A DNA stretch of 64,000 nucleotides from Paenibacillus borealis (GTDB lineage: Bacteria > Bacillota > Bacilli > Paenibacillales > Paenibacillaceae). Below the pieces are notes generated by a model that was not told the origin of the DNA, searched no databases, and was given only the letters and a program-made list of their open reading frames with translations. The stretch is taken from contig NZ_CP009285.1 in the NCBI RefSeq assembly GCF_000758665.1, positions 5,766,001 to 5,830,000 of the forward strand, written 5' to 3'. The position numbers and the translations under genes were made by a program. Shown here piece after piece: positions 17,815 to 27,707 of the stretch. How positions within the stretch are numbered: the first letter of the stretch is position 1; each line of letters begins with the position of its first letter.

Positions 17815-18651
17815 ATGAAGCATGCCCAGTATTATGAGCCGTTCGCTGGTGATATTCTAGCCGGAATCGGCAATTCACCAATCTCGCCGACCAGGGATTT
17901 CCACATTCATGACCACTATGAAATCTTCCTGTTCCTCGGCGGCAACGTAAACGGCTTTGTAGATCAGTTCAGCTATCCGCTGCAGCGGGGCAACGTGCTC
18001 CTGTTCAACAATCACGAAATTCACAAAATCATCAATTTATCATCGGAGCCCTATGAGCGGCTGACGATTCATTTCAAAGCCCCGCTGGTTTATCCATTCT
18101 GCACCGCAACCACAAATCTGCTCGCCTGCTTCCAGAACCGCCAGCCCGGAGAGCATAATCTGGCCCATATGGAAGAACCGCTGCTTGCAGAGTACTTAGC
18201 ACTGGCTTCACTTCTGATGGCAGCATTAAAGAGCGGGCAGTATGGCAGCGAGGTGCTGGCTCTGACGTACCTGATTCAGATCCTGGTAATCGTCAATGAG
18301 CTGTACAGCCGCACCCGCTCCGCCGTGCCCAGCATTATTTCCTCACATATACAATCGGCCATGAGTTACATTGACAACCACCTGCACCTGAACCTCTCGC
18401 TCGAGCACATAGCCGGGGAACTGAACGTCGATAAATACTATCTCAGTCATCTGTTCAAGCAGCAGACCGGCGGAACCATCTACCGTTATGTCCTGCTCAA
18501 AAAAATCGCCTTATCCAAGCAGCTCTTGTCCGCCGGAAACTCCGTATCCGATACCTGCTATCTGTCCGGCTTCAACGACTATGCCAATTTCATCCGCACC
18601 TTCAAGAACATCACAGGCATCCCGCCCGGCAAATACGGTAAAAAAAGCTGA
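17815..18651 (+). CDS. AraC family regulator with cupin sensor domain
   Basis: A 278-residue AraC regulator. The N-terminal cupin-like domain (about 1-150; HIHDHYEIFLFLGGNV, LLFNNHEIHKI) should bind a sugar. The C-terminal double helix-turn-helix (about 175-278) contains NLSLEHIAGELNVDKYYLS and GFNDYANFIRTFKNITGIPP. The start at 17815 follows AAAGGGG by 8 nt. It is divergent from the DUF2264/heparinase operon and is the likely local regulator of the uronate-glycan block. The structured repeat immediately upstream may take part in its control. Confidence 0.93.
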   Translation: MKHAQYYEPFAGDILAGIGNSPISPTRDFHIHDHYEIFLFLGGNVNGFVDQFSYPLQRGNVLLFNNHEIHKIINLSSEPYERLTIHFKAPLVYPFCTATTNLLACFQNRQPGEHNLAHMEEPLLAEYLALASLLMAALKSGQYGSEVLALTYLIQILVIVNELYSRTRSAVPSIISSHIQSAMSYIDNHLHLNLSLEHIAGELNVDKYYLSHLFKQQTGGTIYRYVLLKKIALSKQLLSAGNSVSDTCYLSGFNDYANFIRTFKNITGIPPGKYGKKS

Positions 18652-18700
18652 TGTCCCCCTTATGATGGGGCGCTCTATTGAACTAAGGGGACGCTGGCTG

Positions 18701-18892
18701 GCGGAATTAGTGGGATAAATCCCTCTAAATTCCTCGTTCTGCCCACTTCTGGTGGATTTAGTGGGATTTATCCCTCTGATTTCCTCATTCTGCCCGCTTC
18801 CGGTGGATTCAGTGGGATTTATCCCTTTCATTTCCTCATTTCCGGCAAAACAGGCCGAATCTGATGTATTTATCCCTCTAATCCTGCGGGCA
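18701..18892. repeat. Palindrome array D (exact 51-nt period, four units)
   Basis: Units begin at 18709, 18760, 18811 and 18862, exactly 51 nt apart. The core palindrome is GGGATAAATCCC or GGGATTTATCCC (three units), degenerate in the fourth. The spacer keeps TTTCCTC, TTCTGCCC and GGTGGATT, and is shared with array F at 59491, where the core differs. The array occupies the gap between the AraC gene and the SLH giant gene (18652-18977) together with a terminator; no gene is seen there. Confidence 0.9.
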
Positions 18893-18924
18893 TCTAGAAA
18901 TTGAGGTCAAATTTCACATCCGTA

Positions 18925-18966
18925 TAAAAAACCTGACAGCCCGCTAAGCGCAGCTGCCAGGTTCTT
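18925..18966 (-). terminator. Rho-independent terminator of the SLH giant gene
   Basis: On the minus strand AACCTGGCAGC pairs with GCTGTCAGGTT (one mismatch) around a loop that contains CGCT/AGCG, and is followed by a run of T. It lies just past the stop codon at 18978. Confidence 0.85.
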
Positions 18967-18977
18967 TGAGCTCCTGC

Positions 18978-21900
18978 TTACAAATGTCCCAGCAGATTAG
19001 CGATGACTTGCGCGCTCTCTGCACGGGTCATGCTCTCTTGCGGCGCGAATTGCTGATTGCCGCGTCCCTTGATCAGCCCAGCCTGCTCTGCGGTGCCGGC
19101 TGCGTTCTTCGCCCAGTCATGAATCAGGGAATAATCACTGAACGCGCCTGCAGCTGTATCACTTACCTGGCTTACCTGGCTTACCTGGCTTCCCTGTAAG
19201 TACTCATAAGCGCGGACGATCATGACCGCCATTTCCTCACGGGTAATATGTTCATTGGGAGCGAATGAATCCTTGCTGCGTCCAAGCACGATACCCGCTT
19301 CATTTACTGCGGCTACAGCTCCGGCATACCATGACTCGGAATCCACATCCGCAAATGCCGGTGTACTTCCCGCCTTGAGGCCAAGCGCACGAGTAATCAT
19401 AGCGGCGAATTGCGCCCTGGTTACTTCCCCCTGGGGATTGAATTCTGTAGCCGAGATGCCCTCGATAATATGCTTCGCAGCCATAGACTTAATAACACTG
19501 TTCGCCCAGTTACTGCTGCTGACATCCACGAAGCTCTTGTTATACTCCAGCACGGCATACTGGCTGAAATGCTGCACATCGGCGGTGAATTTACCGTCAG
19601 CCAGTGTTCCGCCCATGTATTCAAGCGCACCGCTGGCAGCGATATAGTAGACGCCAAGCAAGCTGCGGTTGGCATTAGGATCTACAGTGAAAGTAAGAGT
19701 AAGCGGTTGGTCAAAAGCGGTTACCGGCACAGCTGTACCGTCCGCAGCAACAACCTCGAGGCTGAAGCTGATCACATCACTTGCCGCCGATAGCTGAACG
19801 GAACCGTTGACAGCCGGATTGTTCATCAGCTGCTCCGCAGCAGCCTTCGCTGTCTTCACGGCTGAAAGCTTAATTCTTGCCCCCTCCGGTTGTTCTCCGG
19901 CAACAGTAACCTTCTCCTGAATGCTCTTCAGCACTTCCGGAGTCAGATCCACTGCAACCGTACTCCAGGCGAGACGCAGGGTATTCTCTCCTGTAATTCC
20001 GGATAATCCTGCCGGAAGTAGTACGGATTCTGTAGCATCAGTGAGCTGAACCGTTATTACCCCGCCAGCCGGAGCCGCGAAATCACCAGTGCCAAGAACC
20101 TTCTCGGTCTGCGGCTGCGGCGCCGGTGACGGCGTAGCCGCTGGTGTTGGTGCTACCGTCGACACAGGCGAATCCGTAGGGGCCGGCGTTGCGGTTGGTG
20201 CTGTTGTCGGCTCAGGCTCAGGCGTCGGTGTTGGTGTCACCGGCGGCTGTTCTGCTTCGCCTACAGTCACCGTTCTGGTCACTTGGGCAGCCGCATTGCC
20301 CGCAGTATCCGTCACATTATAATGATACAAATAGGTACCCGCTGCTGAGGTATCCAGCGTCAATACAGACTCCCCGTCCTTCGTAATCGTCGCCACGATG
20401 CGCTCCGTAATGTCTCCGTCGCGGTCATCTGCCGCAGTAGCTCCGGCATCGGTATAGCTTACGCCATTCTCCAGTTGAATGGATTCTTCCCCAAGCAGGG
20501 TTATCACCGGCTTCGTTACATCCGGGTCAAGTGCAACGACTACGGTTCTTGTTACTTCCTCCGCTGAATTGCCTGCGTTATCACTGACATTATAATGGAA
20601 GGTATAAATATCCTCTACCGCCGTATCCAGCTCTGCCAGGCCATATACTTCACTGGTAACTGTTGTAACGATACGGCCAGTTATATCTCCGTCCTGATCA
20701 TCAACAGCCGTTGCTCCGGCATCGGTATATTCCGCACCAACCGGCAGATTAACTATCGCCTCGCCATTCAGATTAATTACCGGCAGAACCGTATCCGGTA
20801 CCGGCAGCGTAATTGCTCCGCTGGCAGAACTATCCGCCTTCGCCTCCCCCTTGCTCAGCGTAACCGAGAAGGTGAAGCTGCCGTCCATGTCGTCTGTTGC
20901 TTCCTGGAATGGCGACAAAGTGATATCACTCATGGTAACGCCGGTAGCACTGAAGCCGGGCAAGCCGTTTATGGTTTGCACAAGCCAGGCCTGAACAGCC
21001 TCTTCACTGTTTGCCGTTTCCTTCCCTACATCGTAAGCTGCACCTTCAATAATACTCTTGGCCTCGTTGACTGCCTGCTCATTGGCAACGCTGACCTTGT
21101 CTCTGGCTACAGCTACATAGCTGATTACCGCAGCCTGACTGAACGTATTGTACACTGAATAGGTCACGGTACCGTTCACGGGCAGCGTGAAGTCATGATT
21201 GACTGCGGTACCCGCAGGACCTGCAACCAGGCCGGTACGGACCTTTTCAGATACGGCTTTCCCTTCCGCATCAGCATAACTGAGTGTAATATCCATGGTC
21301 CGGCTGCTGTTGTTCCACCAGTCCAGATGATAGGAAGTAATCGTATATTTGCCTGCATTCAGAGGCAGCTTGTAGACCAGGGGTGTATTCTTCGTATTCG
21401 AGCTGTATACCCCAGTCTGAGCTTTGTCTGTAGCAACTACAGCTCCGCCAATTCCCTTGGGACTGTAGTTTGCCGTAATGTTGGTATGTCCCCAGACCGT
21501 ATCATCTGTAGACAACTGATCCGCCTTGTTATTCAGCAGGCTATTACCGACGAAATTCTTGATCGTTGTATATGGCGGGGTGTCGCCGTCTGCCGAAACT
21601 CCAGGGTCCAGGAAGTATAAGAGACCTTCCGGAACCACTTCCACATACGCTGTTGTCTTCAAATTTCCGAAAGTACCGGTTACAGCTACCCGTTCATATG
21701 GAGTGTCGAAGCTGACTGCGTCTACATTCCATTTCACAGTCACCTGCACCTTGCTGCCGTCAGCGCGCGTTGCTTCCAGCCTGGCCGGCAGATCCGGCTT
21801 CTTCCCGGCATAAGTAGCCGTATCCTGAGGAGCGGCAAGCTCCCTCACATCGCCTACAACCAGCCCGATATAGGCAGATGTCAATCGCGCTTCAAGCTGC

Positions 21901-24900
21901 GCTGCACCTTCCTGATCCAATCTGTATCCGGCAGGATTATTTAATGCTGCCTCCGCTGCACCTAGCGCACCTGAGAACAAATTCCAGTCACTCTCCGGGA
22001 ATTCATCCTGCCGGGTGATTTCCTGCGCAGCTTTTACCGCCAGCTCAAGCGCGGCAGTGTTCACGTTTCCTGCGGCTCCCCCGTCGATAACCCCCACAGA
22101 ATCCACAGCGAGTGTACCGCTGAGCACCTTAATCTGAACCGTGTGCTCCCCGTACTCCAGCCCGCGCAGCATGAAGGTCTGGTACAGCTCCTTCGATGCC
22201 GCAGCTGCACCCGAGAGCACTACAGTCCGGCCGTCCACACTCACTTCCAGCTTGGCTGAGCCGTCATTCTGGCCCAGAATATCAAGTCCGGTGCCGGTAA
22301 ACGTGTATTTCAGCACCGCACCCGCAGCCTGACTGGTGGAAAGGGAACGCTGGTACACATACATCCCTTTGCCATTCTCATGGGCCCACGCACCTTCGTA
22401 AACCAGCTTGGCACCCGGAACCGCAGCCAAATCGTACATCTCCAGATTATCCAGCAGCTCAGAATAATACGGCGTATAACCGTCTACCTTCTCCACCTTC
22501 AGATTATCGAAGCGGACATGATAGAAGCCGCTGGCCAGCTGTACGCGTCCCGACAGCTTCGGATTCGGGTCGGTATAAGTTTTAAGCTCAACATTATCCA
22601 GATAAGCAGTGATTCTATCACCCGCAACCTGAAGAGCAATGTTATGCCATGCGTCGTGTGCGGTATCAAAACCTGCGATCTTCACGCCGCCGGCGCCGGT
22701 GGCCGCATTGCCGCTGGCGACAACGGTGCCGCTGGACAGCAGCTGCCATCCGCCGTCGAACCAGAACTTCAGGGCGTATGGCGTACCGCTTAGCGTCTGC
22801 GGGCCGCCCTGATACCGGGCTCCGACCGCCGCGTAATTGTTGCCGCTGTAAGTACTATTCTGTTCAAAAGACACATCGGCACTGACTTTATAGTTGGTCC
22901 AGCGGTTATCCCCGATCGCGGTGACAGGGTCTCCGCCATTCCAGGCGCCGCCTACTCCTGTAGTGTTCTGATCAAGCTGCTGGCGCAGGACATAGTTATC
23001 CGTATCGCCTATGCGATACCCCTCGAAGGCACCGTTAAGGTCCTGGGTATAACGCGGAATGACACTCTGCTCGCCGCCGCGGGAGCTGACATAGCTCTGC
23101 TCGCCGGTGATTTCACCGCCTTCACCGATGACCGCAACGGTTTTGTCCCCATAATTGAAGTCATCCGCATACAGAATTCCGTCTTCTGTATTCTGTACGG
23201 AACCTGTTGCATCAGTATCCAGCACCGTACGCTCTCCCTCAACCGGAAGCGCTGCTGGCTGCCCCTCTGTGGCGTGGTTATCCAGTGTGCTTACAGTTAC
23301 AATCGAGAACGGCTTCACGCGTACCGTGTACACGCCGCTGCCATCTGCAGTTACATCGCCCAGATATTTCATATAATTGCTGTTAAAAGCCTGACCCTGA
23401 TCCGCTGCCCGGGTCTCCCATACTTCCAGGGAAGGATTGCCCGTATAGCCCATGTTCACGGTCTGAAGCTTGTAGATCTTCTCGTACTCGCTGTCATTGA
23501 TGAAGACTGTCGAGAAATCCTGCTTATCAGGTGCAGCAAGTGTCATGTAGCTCGGAGTGCCGTTGCGTCCGCTGACCGGATTCGTACCTGTTGCTCCGGT
23601 GTAGCTGGCCTTGGGAACCGCTCTCCAGATCCCTGCGGTATTCTCTTCATTCTCCCAGCCTGTCTTGGCAAATCCGTTGAAATGCTGGAGAATAACCAGC
23701 CCCGCATCATAATGAATCCAGCCCGACCACGGGTCGCGTGCACTGAGCAGCTCTTTGAAGGAATACTGTCCGCCTTCATAGAAGGAGCCGATGGCCGGCT
23801 GGTAGATGAAGTGCGTCCGGCGGGAATTCACGAAGCCTTTAATGATGGTGTTGCCCATCTCCAGCGGACCGCCGGTGCCGCCGATTCCCGTGCCGGCCGC
23901 CGACGGGTCCTTCATATTGTTGTTCGGGCGGAAGGCCGAGTTGCTGAAGGTCGCCTGCGCCTCACTGTTCCAGATTTCCTTGTCGAATTCTTCGGCCAGC
24001 CGTTTGAAATTGCCTTTGCTGTCATCATCAGTATTGTAATGATATCCTGCGGCCGTTACCGCCTCACGCAGGGAAAGATCGCTGACCATAGCATCGCCGA
24101 AGGTGCCGATTCCGACCTCGTCGGAAATAATCAGCTTAATGTTGTGATACAGCTCCTCCTCCTCAGTGTTTTTGAAGCCTGTAGAGTCTGCTTTAACCTT
24201 GGCGCTGTATTGCTTGATCCAGGCCAAATCCGCTGCATGCTCATTGACATCGGGATTGACGTAATCGACCATATAACCGTATTCACGGTAAGCGGCCAGA
24301 ATCGTGTTTTTGTACCAGGTATATATTTTGTCGTTGTTATTCGCCCAGGCCGGAGCGTTCCAGCGCAGGAAGCTTACCTTAACCGCAGGATTAATGGCCT
24401 TCGCATCCGCCGCCAGCTGGAAGCCGGGATGCCGGGTTACATTGGCCGCTTCATCCTCCGTACGCATCGTTGAAGGGTCCGGACCTGTAGAGTTGTTGCG
24501 GTCATTCCCCATTTCAATCTTGACATGGTCGATCAGCGGACGGTCGCCGCCGAACAAGACCTGCAGCAGCTGCGCATAAGCCTCGGGCTGCGCAGACTTA
24601 TAGTCCATCAGCAGGGCGCTGGTGCTGTTGCCGCTGAGCACGCCGAAGCCTTTGAATGTGAGACCGTTGACATTGTCTGCCTGGATATCGTTGCCGTCGA
24701 GCAGAACTTTAACCGTAGAGGCTGCGGTCTGCCGGGCATCATCAAGCTCTTGCTTGATCGCGCCTTTGGCAACAGCGAACCAGCTCAGGATCGGCTTCTC
24801 CCCGGAGACATAAGCATAGGTCAAGGTCATAGGACTGCTGACATCAATATCTCCCGGAATGGTGAATTCAGCGGAAATAAGCTGGGTTGTTTTGCTGTTG

Positions 24901-25652
24901 AACTGTGTAAACGGAATGCTTCGGGTTTCCCCGGAGACATTCATATATTCCAGCCGGGGCTGTATGACCCGGTCGCGGCTGCCGTACCAGTCATAGAAAC
25001 CGCTGCTGAGTGTATAAGTACCTGCATTAAGCGCTTTCAATTTATAAACGATATGATTGCCTGAAGGATCAGCACGCAGTCCTACCTTCCATATAGACGG
25101 TTCGGTCGCCGGATCGGCAAGATTTCCGTCCTTGGAGTTCTTCACCTTATTGCCGTTATCATCAAAACCCCAATCCGTCTGGCCGTTAATATACTTCTGA
25201 TCCGGTAACCCGTTAAGCAGGCTGCCGCCGGACAAGGTTTTGACCGCTTCGTACAGCGGAGAAGGCCCGGAAGGATTATTTAACGAATCGCCGCCCCTGC
25301 CGCTGTCCACGAAGTAGACGAGCGGACTGCCGGCCGGCGGAATCACTTCCACATTCGCCGTAACCGGCCCGCCGTTCGCGGTTCCGTTCACGGTTACGGT
25401 GTCATACGGCACATCGAAGGTATCTTCGCCAATGCTCCAGTTCACAGCCGCACTCTGGCCTCCAACATCAACGCTTGCCGGCAGAGTCGTACCTGCCGTT
25501 GTCTTTGCTCCCATATAGGCCGCTGCATAGACCGTATTTACGGTGGCAGCAGATGCAGCCGGTATACCAAGGGCCGGAAACATTCCGGCTACAAGAGCAC
25601 CTGACATCAGCACTGAGAATAGCCTTTTCTTAACGCGGGTTTTACTGGTCAT
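18978..25652 (-). CDS. Giant SLH-anchored exoenzyme with GH59-like galactosidase domain
   Basis: A 2224-residue secreted surface protein. Layout by residue: signal peptide 1-36; Ig-like 37-105; beta-rich carbohydrate-binding-like module 108-300; GH59 (galactocerebrosidase-like) barrel about 318-820 starting at FKGFGVLSGNSTSALLMDY; lectin-like module 824-1057; further beta module 1060-1190; helical FIVAR-like 1195-1267; second Ig-like 1270-1344; second carbohydrate-binding-like module 1349-1517; two DUF5011 Ig domains 1627-1797; Pro/Thr linker 1800-1849; three SLH domains about 2037-2223. Likely catalytic acids are Glu471 (VNEH) and Glu564 (WNSEA). SLH domains should bind the secondary cell-wall polymer. 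It probably releases galactose from a polymeric or lipid-linked glycan; the substrate is unproven. Start 25652 has AGGAGG 8 nt upstream. Confidence 0.88.
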   Translation of the reverse strand: MTSKTRVKKRLFSVLMSGALVAGMFPALGIPAASAATVNTVYAAAYMGAKTTAGTTLPASVDVGGQSAAVNWSIGEDTFDVPYDTVTVNGTANGGPVTANVEVIPPAGSPLVYFVDSGRGGDSLNNPSGPSPLYEAVKTLSGGSLLNGLPDQKYINGQTDWGFDDNGNKVKNSKDGNLADPATEPSIWKVGLRADPSGNHIVYKLKALNAGTYTLSSGFYDWYGSRDRVIQPRLEYMNVSGETRSIPFTQFNSKTTQLISAEFTIPGDIDVSSPMTLTYAYVSGEKPILSWFAVAKGAIKQELDDARQTAASTVKVLLDGNDIQADNVNGLTFKGFGVLSGNSTSALLMDYKSAQPEAYAQLLQVLFGGDRPLIDHVKIEMGNDRNNSTGPDPSTMRTEDEAANVTRHPGFQLAADAKAINPAVKVSFLRWNAPAWANNNDKIYTWYKNTILAAYREYGYMVDYVNPDVNEHAADLAWIKQYSAKVKADSTGFKNTEEEELYHNIKLIISDEVGIGTFGDAMVSDLSLREAVTAAGYHYNTDDDSKGNFKRLAEEFDKEIWNSEAQATFSNSAFRPNNNMKDPSAAGTGIGGTGGPLEMGNTIIKGFVNSRRTHFIYQPAIGSFYEGGQYSFKELLSARDPWSGWIHYDAGLVILQHFNGFAKTGWENEENTAGIWRAVPKASYTGATGTNPVSGRNGTPSYMTLAAPDKQDFSTVFINDSEYEKIYKLQTVNMGYTGNPSLEVWETRAADQGQAFNSNYMKYLGDVTADGSGVYTVRVKPFSIVTVSTLDNHATEGQPAALPVEGERTVLDTDATGSVQNTEDGILYADDFNYGDKTVAVIGEGGEITGEQSYVSSRGGEQSVIPRYTQDLNGAFEGYRIGDTDNYVLRQQLDQNTTGVGGAWNGGDPVTAIGDNRWTNYKVSADVSFEQNSTYSGNNYAAVGARYQGGPQTLSGTPYALKFWFDGGWQLLSSGTVVASGNAATGAGGVKIAGFDTAHDAWHNIALQVAGDRITAYLDNVELKTYTDPNPKLSGRVQLASGFYHVRFDNLKVEKVDGYTPYYSELLDNLEMYDLAAVPGAKLVYEGAWAHENGKGMYVYQRSLSTSQAAGAVLKYTFTGTGLDILGQNDGSAKLEVSVDGRTVVLSGAAAASKELYQTFMLRGLEYGEHTVQIKVLSGTLAVDSVGVIDGGAAGNVNTAALELAVKAAQEITRQDEFPESDWNLFSGALGAAEAALNNPAGYRLDQEGAAQLEARLTSAYIGLVVGDVRELAAPQDTATYAGKKPDLPARLEATRADGSKVQVTVKWNVDAVSFDTPYERVAVTGTFGNLKTTAYVEVVPEGLLYFLDPGVSADGDTPPYTTIKNFVGNSLLNNKADQLSTDDTVWGHTNITANYSPKGIGGAVVATDKAQTGVYSSNTKNTPLVYKLPLNAGKYTITSYHLDWWNNSSRTMDITLSYADAEGKAVSEKVRTGLVAGPAGTAVNHDFTLPVNGTVTYSVYNTFSQAAVISYVAVARDKVSVANEQAVNEAKSIIEGAAYDVGKETANSEEAVQAWLVQTINGLPGFSATGVTMSDITLSPFQEATDDMDGSFTFSVTLSKGEAKADSSASGAITLPVPDTVLPVINLNGEAIVNLPVGAEYTDAGATAVDDQDGDITGRIVTTVTSEVYGLAELDTAVEDIYTFHYNVSDNAGNSAEEVTRTVVVALDPDVTKPVITLLGEESIQLENGVSYTDAGATAADDRDGDITERIVATITKDGESVLTLDTSAAGTYLYHYNVTDTAGNAAAQVTRTVTVGEAEQPPVTPTPTPEPEPTTAPTATPAPTDSPVSTVAPTPAATPSPAPQPQTEKVLGTGDFAAPAGGVITVQLTDATESVLLPAGLSGITGENTLRLAWSTVAVDLTPEVLKSIQEKVTVAGEQPEGARIKLSAVKTAKAAAEQLMNNPAVNGSVQLSAASDVISFSLEVVAADGTAVPVTAFDQPLTLTFTVDPNANRSLLGVYYIAASGALEYMGGTLADGKFTADVQHFSQYAVLEYNKSFVDVSSSNWANSVIKSMAAKHIIEGISATEFNPQGEVTRAQFAAMITRALGLKAGSTPAFADVDSESWYAGAVAAVNEAGIVLGRSKDSFAPNEHITREEMAVMIVRAYEYLQGSQVSQVSQVSDTAAGAFSDYSLIHDWAKNAAGTAEQAGLIKGRGNQQFAPQESMTRAESAQVIANLLGHL

Positions 25653-25755
25653 TCATTCATCCTCCTCTTTTGCATGTAAGTATGTGATTTTATCTTCGTT
25701 GTTAGAAGAATAATCCTTCTCGGCTGACCTCCATCGTTCACCCTGCATAGTGGTT

Positions 25756-25799
25756 ATAAAAATACCCGGCAGACTGCGAAAAGCTGCAACTGCCAGGCG
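25756..25799 (-). terminator. Terminator of the first ABC importer operon
   Basis: On the minus strand CCTGGCAG (25797-25790) pairs with CTGCCGGG (25772-25765) with one mismatch, followed by TATTTTTATA. It lies downstream of the permease stop at 25810. Confidence 0.7.
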
Positions 25800-25809
25800 C
25801 ATTACTGTT

Positions 25810-26649
25810 CTAGCCTTTAATCCCCGATGCTGCAACTCCTTGTACGAAGTATTTCTGCAGGGCCAGGAATACAATCACTACCGGAATAATGGAAACTACA
25901 CTTGCTGCCATGATCAGCCCGTACTCCGCAGAATACTGCGAGATGAACATGCGCAGACCGATCTGAATGGTCTTAAGCTTCGTGTCCGTCAGATAAATCA
26001 TCGGCCCCAGGAAGTCATTCCAGGTGGCGACGAAGGTGAAGATGGTGAGTGTGGACAAAGCCGGCTTGGACAGCGGCAGCATGATTCTTGCCCAGATGCC
26101 GTATTCACTGAGCCCGTCGATCCGGGCTGCTTCACATAATTCATCAGGTACTCCCTGATAGAATTGGCGCATCATGAACACACCGAATGCCGAGAACGCC
26201 TGCAGCAGAATGATCGCCAGGTGGGTATTGTTCAGTCCCATGTAACGCATCAGGATGAACTGCGGCACCATGTAAGCCTGCCAAGGGATCGCAATCGTTG
26301 CGATATATCCCAGGAAGATAAAGTTCTTGCCCCGGAAATGCAGCTTCGAGAAGGCATAGGCCGCAAAGCTTGAAGTCAGCAATTGCAGAATTGTTACGAT
26401 AATTGATAATTTCGCGGTGTTAAAAATGAAACGCCCCAATGGAATCCGCGTCCAGATATCCGTGAAATTCTCCCAGCGGGGGTTCGCCGGAATCCACTGC
26501 ATCGGGAAGGAGAAGACATCCTTGTTAAGCTTAAGCGAGGAGGACAGCATCCATATATACGGAACCAGCATCGCCAGCACGGTCGCAAACAACAAAATAT
26601 ACACAAGAACCATAAGGCTGATTCTAAGTCCTTTACTTTTTCCAACCAT
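25810..26649 (-). CDS. Carbohydrate ABC transporter permease, MalG type
   Basis: Inner-membrane subunit of an oligosaccharide importer with about six transmembrane helices in 279 residues. The ATPase-contact EAA loop reads EAARIDGLSEYGIWARIMLP. Last gene of the binding protein-permease-permease operon (29102 to 25810), 15 nt after the MalF-type gene. No ATPase gene is nearby; in related bacteria one shared MsmX-type ATPase serves such importers, and that is inferred here. The partner binding protein is encoded at 27759-29102. Confidence 0.95.
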   Translation of the reverse strand: MVGKSKGLRISLMVLVYILLFATVLAMLVPYIWMLSSSLKLNKDVFSFPMQWIPANPRWENFTDIWTRIPLGRFIFNTAKLSIIVTILQLLTSSFAAYAFSKLHFRGKNFIFLGYIATIAIPWQAYMVPQFILMRYMGLNNTHLAIILLQAFSAFGVFMMRQFYQGVPDELCEAARIDGLSEYGIWARIMLPLSKPALSTLTIFTFVATWNDFLGPMIYLTDTKLKTIQIGLRMFISQYSAEYGLIMAASVVSIIPVVIVFLALQKYFVQGVAASGIKG

Positions 26650-26664
26650 ATCTTTTGAATCCTC

Positions 26665-27603
26665 CTATTGTCCGTATTTCTTCTCGCCGCGGAACTGGAC
26701 GATGGTGATGCCAAGTACCAGCAGAAAGAGTACAATCGCCATTGCGCTGGCATATCCGTAATCAAGTGAACGGAATGCCGTATTGTAGATTTGATAGACC
26801 ATAACCCTCGTAGAGTCGTTGAGCTGGTTATCGGCGCCGGCAAATAGGTTGATAAAGATATCGTAGACCTTGAACGAGTTAATGACCAGAATCATCAGAA
26901 CAAAGAAGGTTGTCGGTGCCAGCTGAGGCACGGTCACGTTGCGGAATCTTCTCCACGGGCCTGCGCCGTCCAGCTCAGCGGCCTCGTACAGCTCAGGGTT
27001 AATTCCCTGGAGTCCTGCCAGATAGATGACCATGTAATAACCCATATTTTTCCACACTGTGAAAAGAACTACGGTAAACATGGCCCACTGCTTATCTGCC
27101 GCCCAGCGGGGAAGATCCTCCAGCGGGATACCGGTAATGGTATGCAGAATGTTGTTGATCGGACCCATGGTAGGACTGAAGATGAAGTTCCATACCGCCG
27201 CAACGGCTACCAGGGAGGCTACATACGGGAAGAAGAACACGGTTCTCATGAAATTACGGCCCATAATCTTCTGATTCAGCAGAATCGCCAGCGCCAGTGC
27301 CACAATCATGGTCAGCGGCACGACTCCGATGGTGTAGACAACGGTGTTCCACAAGGCTTTGTGGAAGGTTGAGTCTTTGATCAGCCGGGTGAAATTGTCC
27401 AGCCCGATAAACTTCATCGGATTGGCCCCGTCCCATTTCACAAATGCAAGGATAAAGGCAAAAATCATGGGTACCAGTGTAAACAGGGCAAATCCGATAA
27501 AGTTCGGCGCAATGAAGCTGTAGGCAATCAGGTTATCTTTAACCCCTCTTGACATACGTCTTTTTGGGCTCTTATTTGTATGCAATATGGTTTCGTTCTG
27601 CAT
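26665..27603 (-). CDS. Carbohydrate ABC transporter permease, MalF type
   Basis: Partner membrane subunit, 312 residues with about six helices and the EAA loop LYEAAELDGAGPWRRFRNVT. The N-terminal basic segment before the first helix is usual. ATG 27603 is chosen because GGAGGAG precedes it by 5 nt; the longer frame (to 27639) has no ribosome site. It follows the binding-protein gene after a 155-nt gap containing two hairpins that may reduce its expression relative to the binding protein. Confidence 0.95.
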   Translation of the reverse strand: MQNETILHTNKSPKRRMSRGVKDNLIAYSFIAPNFIGFALFTLVPMIFAFILAFVKWDGANPMKFIGLDNFTRLIKDSTFHKALWNTVVYTIGVVPLTMIVALALAILLNQKIMGRNFMRTVFFFPYVASLVAVAAVWNFIFSPTMGPINNILHTITGIPLEDLPRWAADKQWAMFTVVLFTVWKNMGYYMVIYLAGLQGINPELYEAAELDGAGPWRRFRNVTVPQLAPTTFFVLMILVINSFKVYDIFINLFAGADNQLNDSTRVMVYQIYNTAFRSLDYGYASAMAIVLFLLVLGITIVQFRGEKKYGQ

Positions 27604-27630
27604 TGTTTCTCCTCCAAACCTTATATAACA

Positions 27631-27688
27631 TCCCCGCAAAGTATGAATTACTGCGATGCCTGTTCAGGTACTTTGCGGGAACCCCAAA
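27631..27688 (+). repeat. CCCCGC/GCGGGG hairpin repeat, copy 1
   Basis: CCCGCAAAGTA (27633-27643) pairs perfectly with TACTTTGCGGG (27669-27679), followed by AACCCCAAAG. Related elements lie at 31162 and 51101. In this copy the element is antisense to the operon that contains it, so its orientation relative to transcription differs from the other two. Confidence 0.7.
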
Positions 27689-27707
27689 GCTGTCCTTTGT
27701 CATATAG

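Noticed and set aside
18511..18831. 106-codon minus-strand frame with a 17-residue repeat (RGINPTKSTRSGQNEE type)
   Set aside because: The repeat is only the 51-nt DNA period of array D read in frame. It overlaps the AraC gene end and lacks a ribosome site, and the equivalent arrays with 52-nt steps cannot code.
23274..24473. 399-codon open frame on the plus strand
   Set aside because: Antisense to the GH59-like region of the SLH protein, with no recognisable motif and no promoter or ribosome site.
25653..25874. 73-codon minus-strand frame between the importer and the SLH gene
   Set aside because: It overlaps the terminator hairpin at 25756 and the end of the permease gene, and has no domain or ribosome site.
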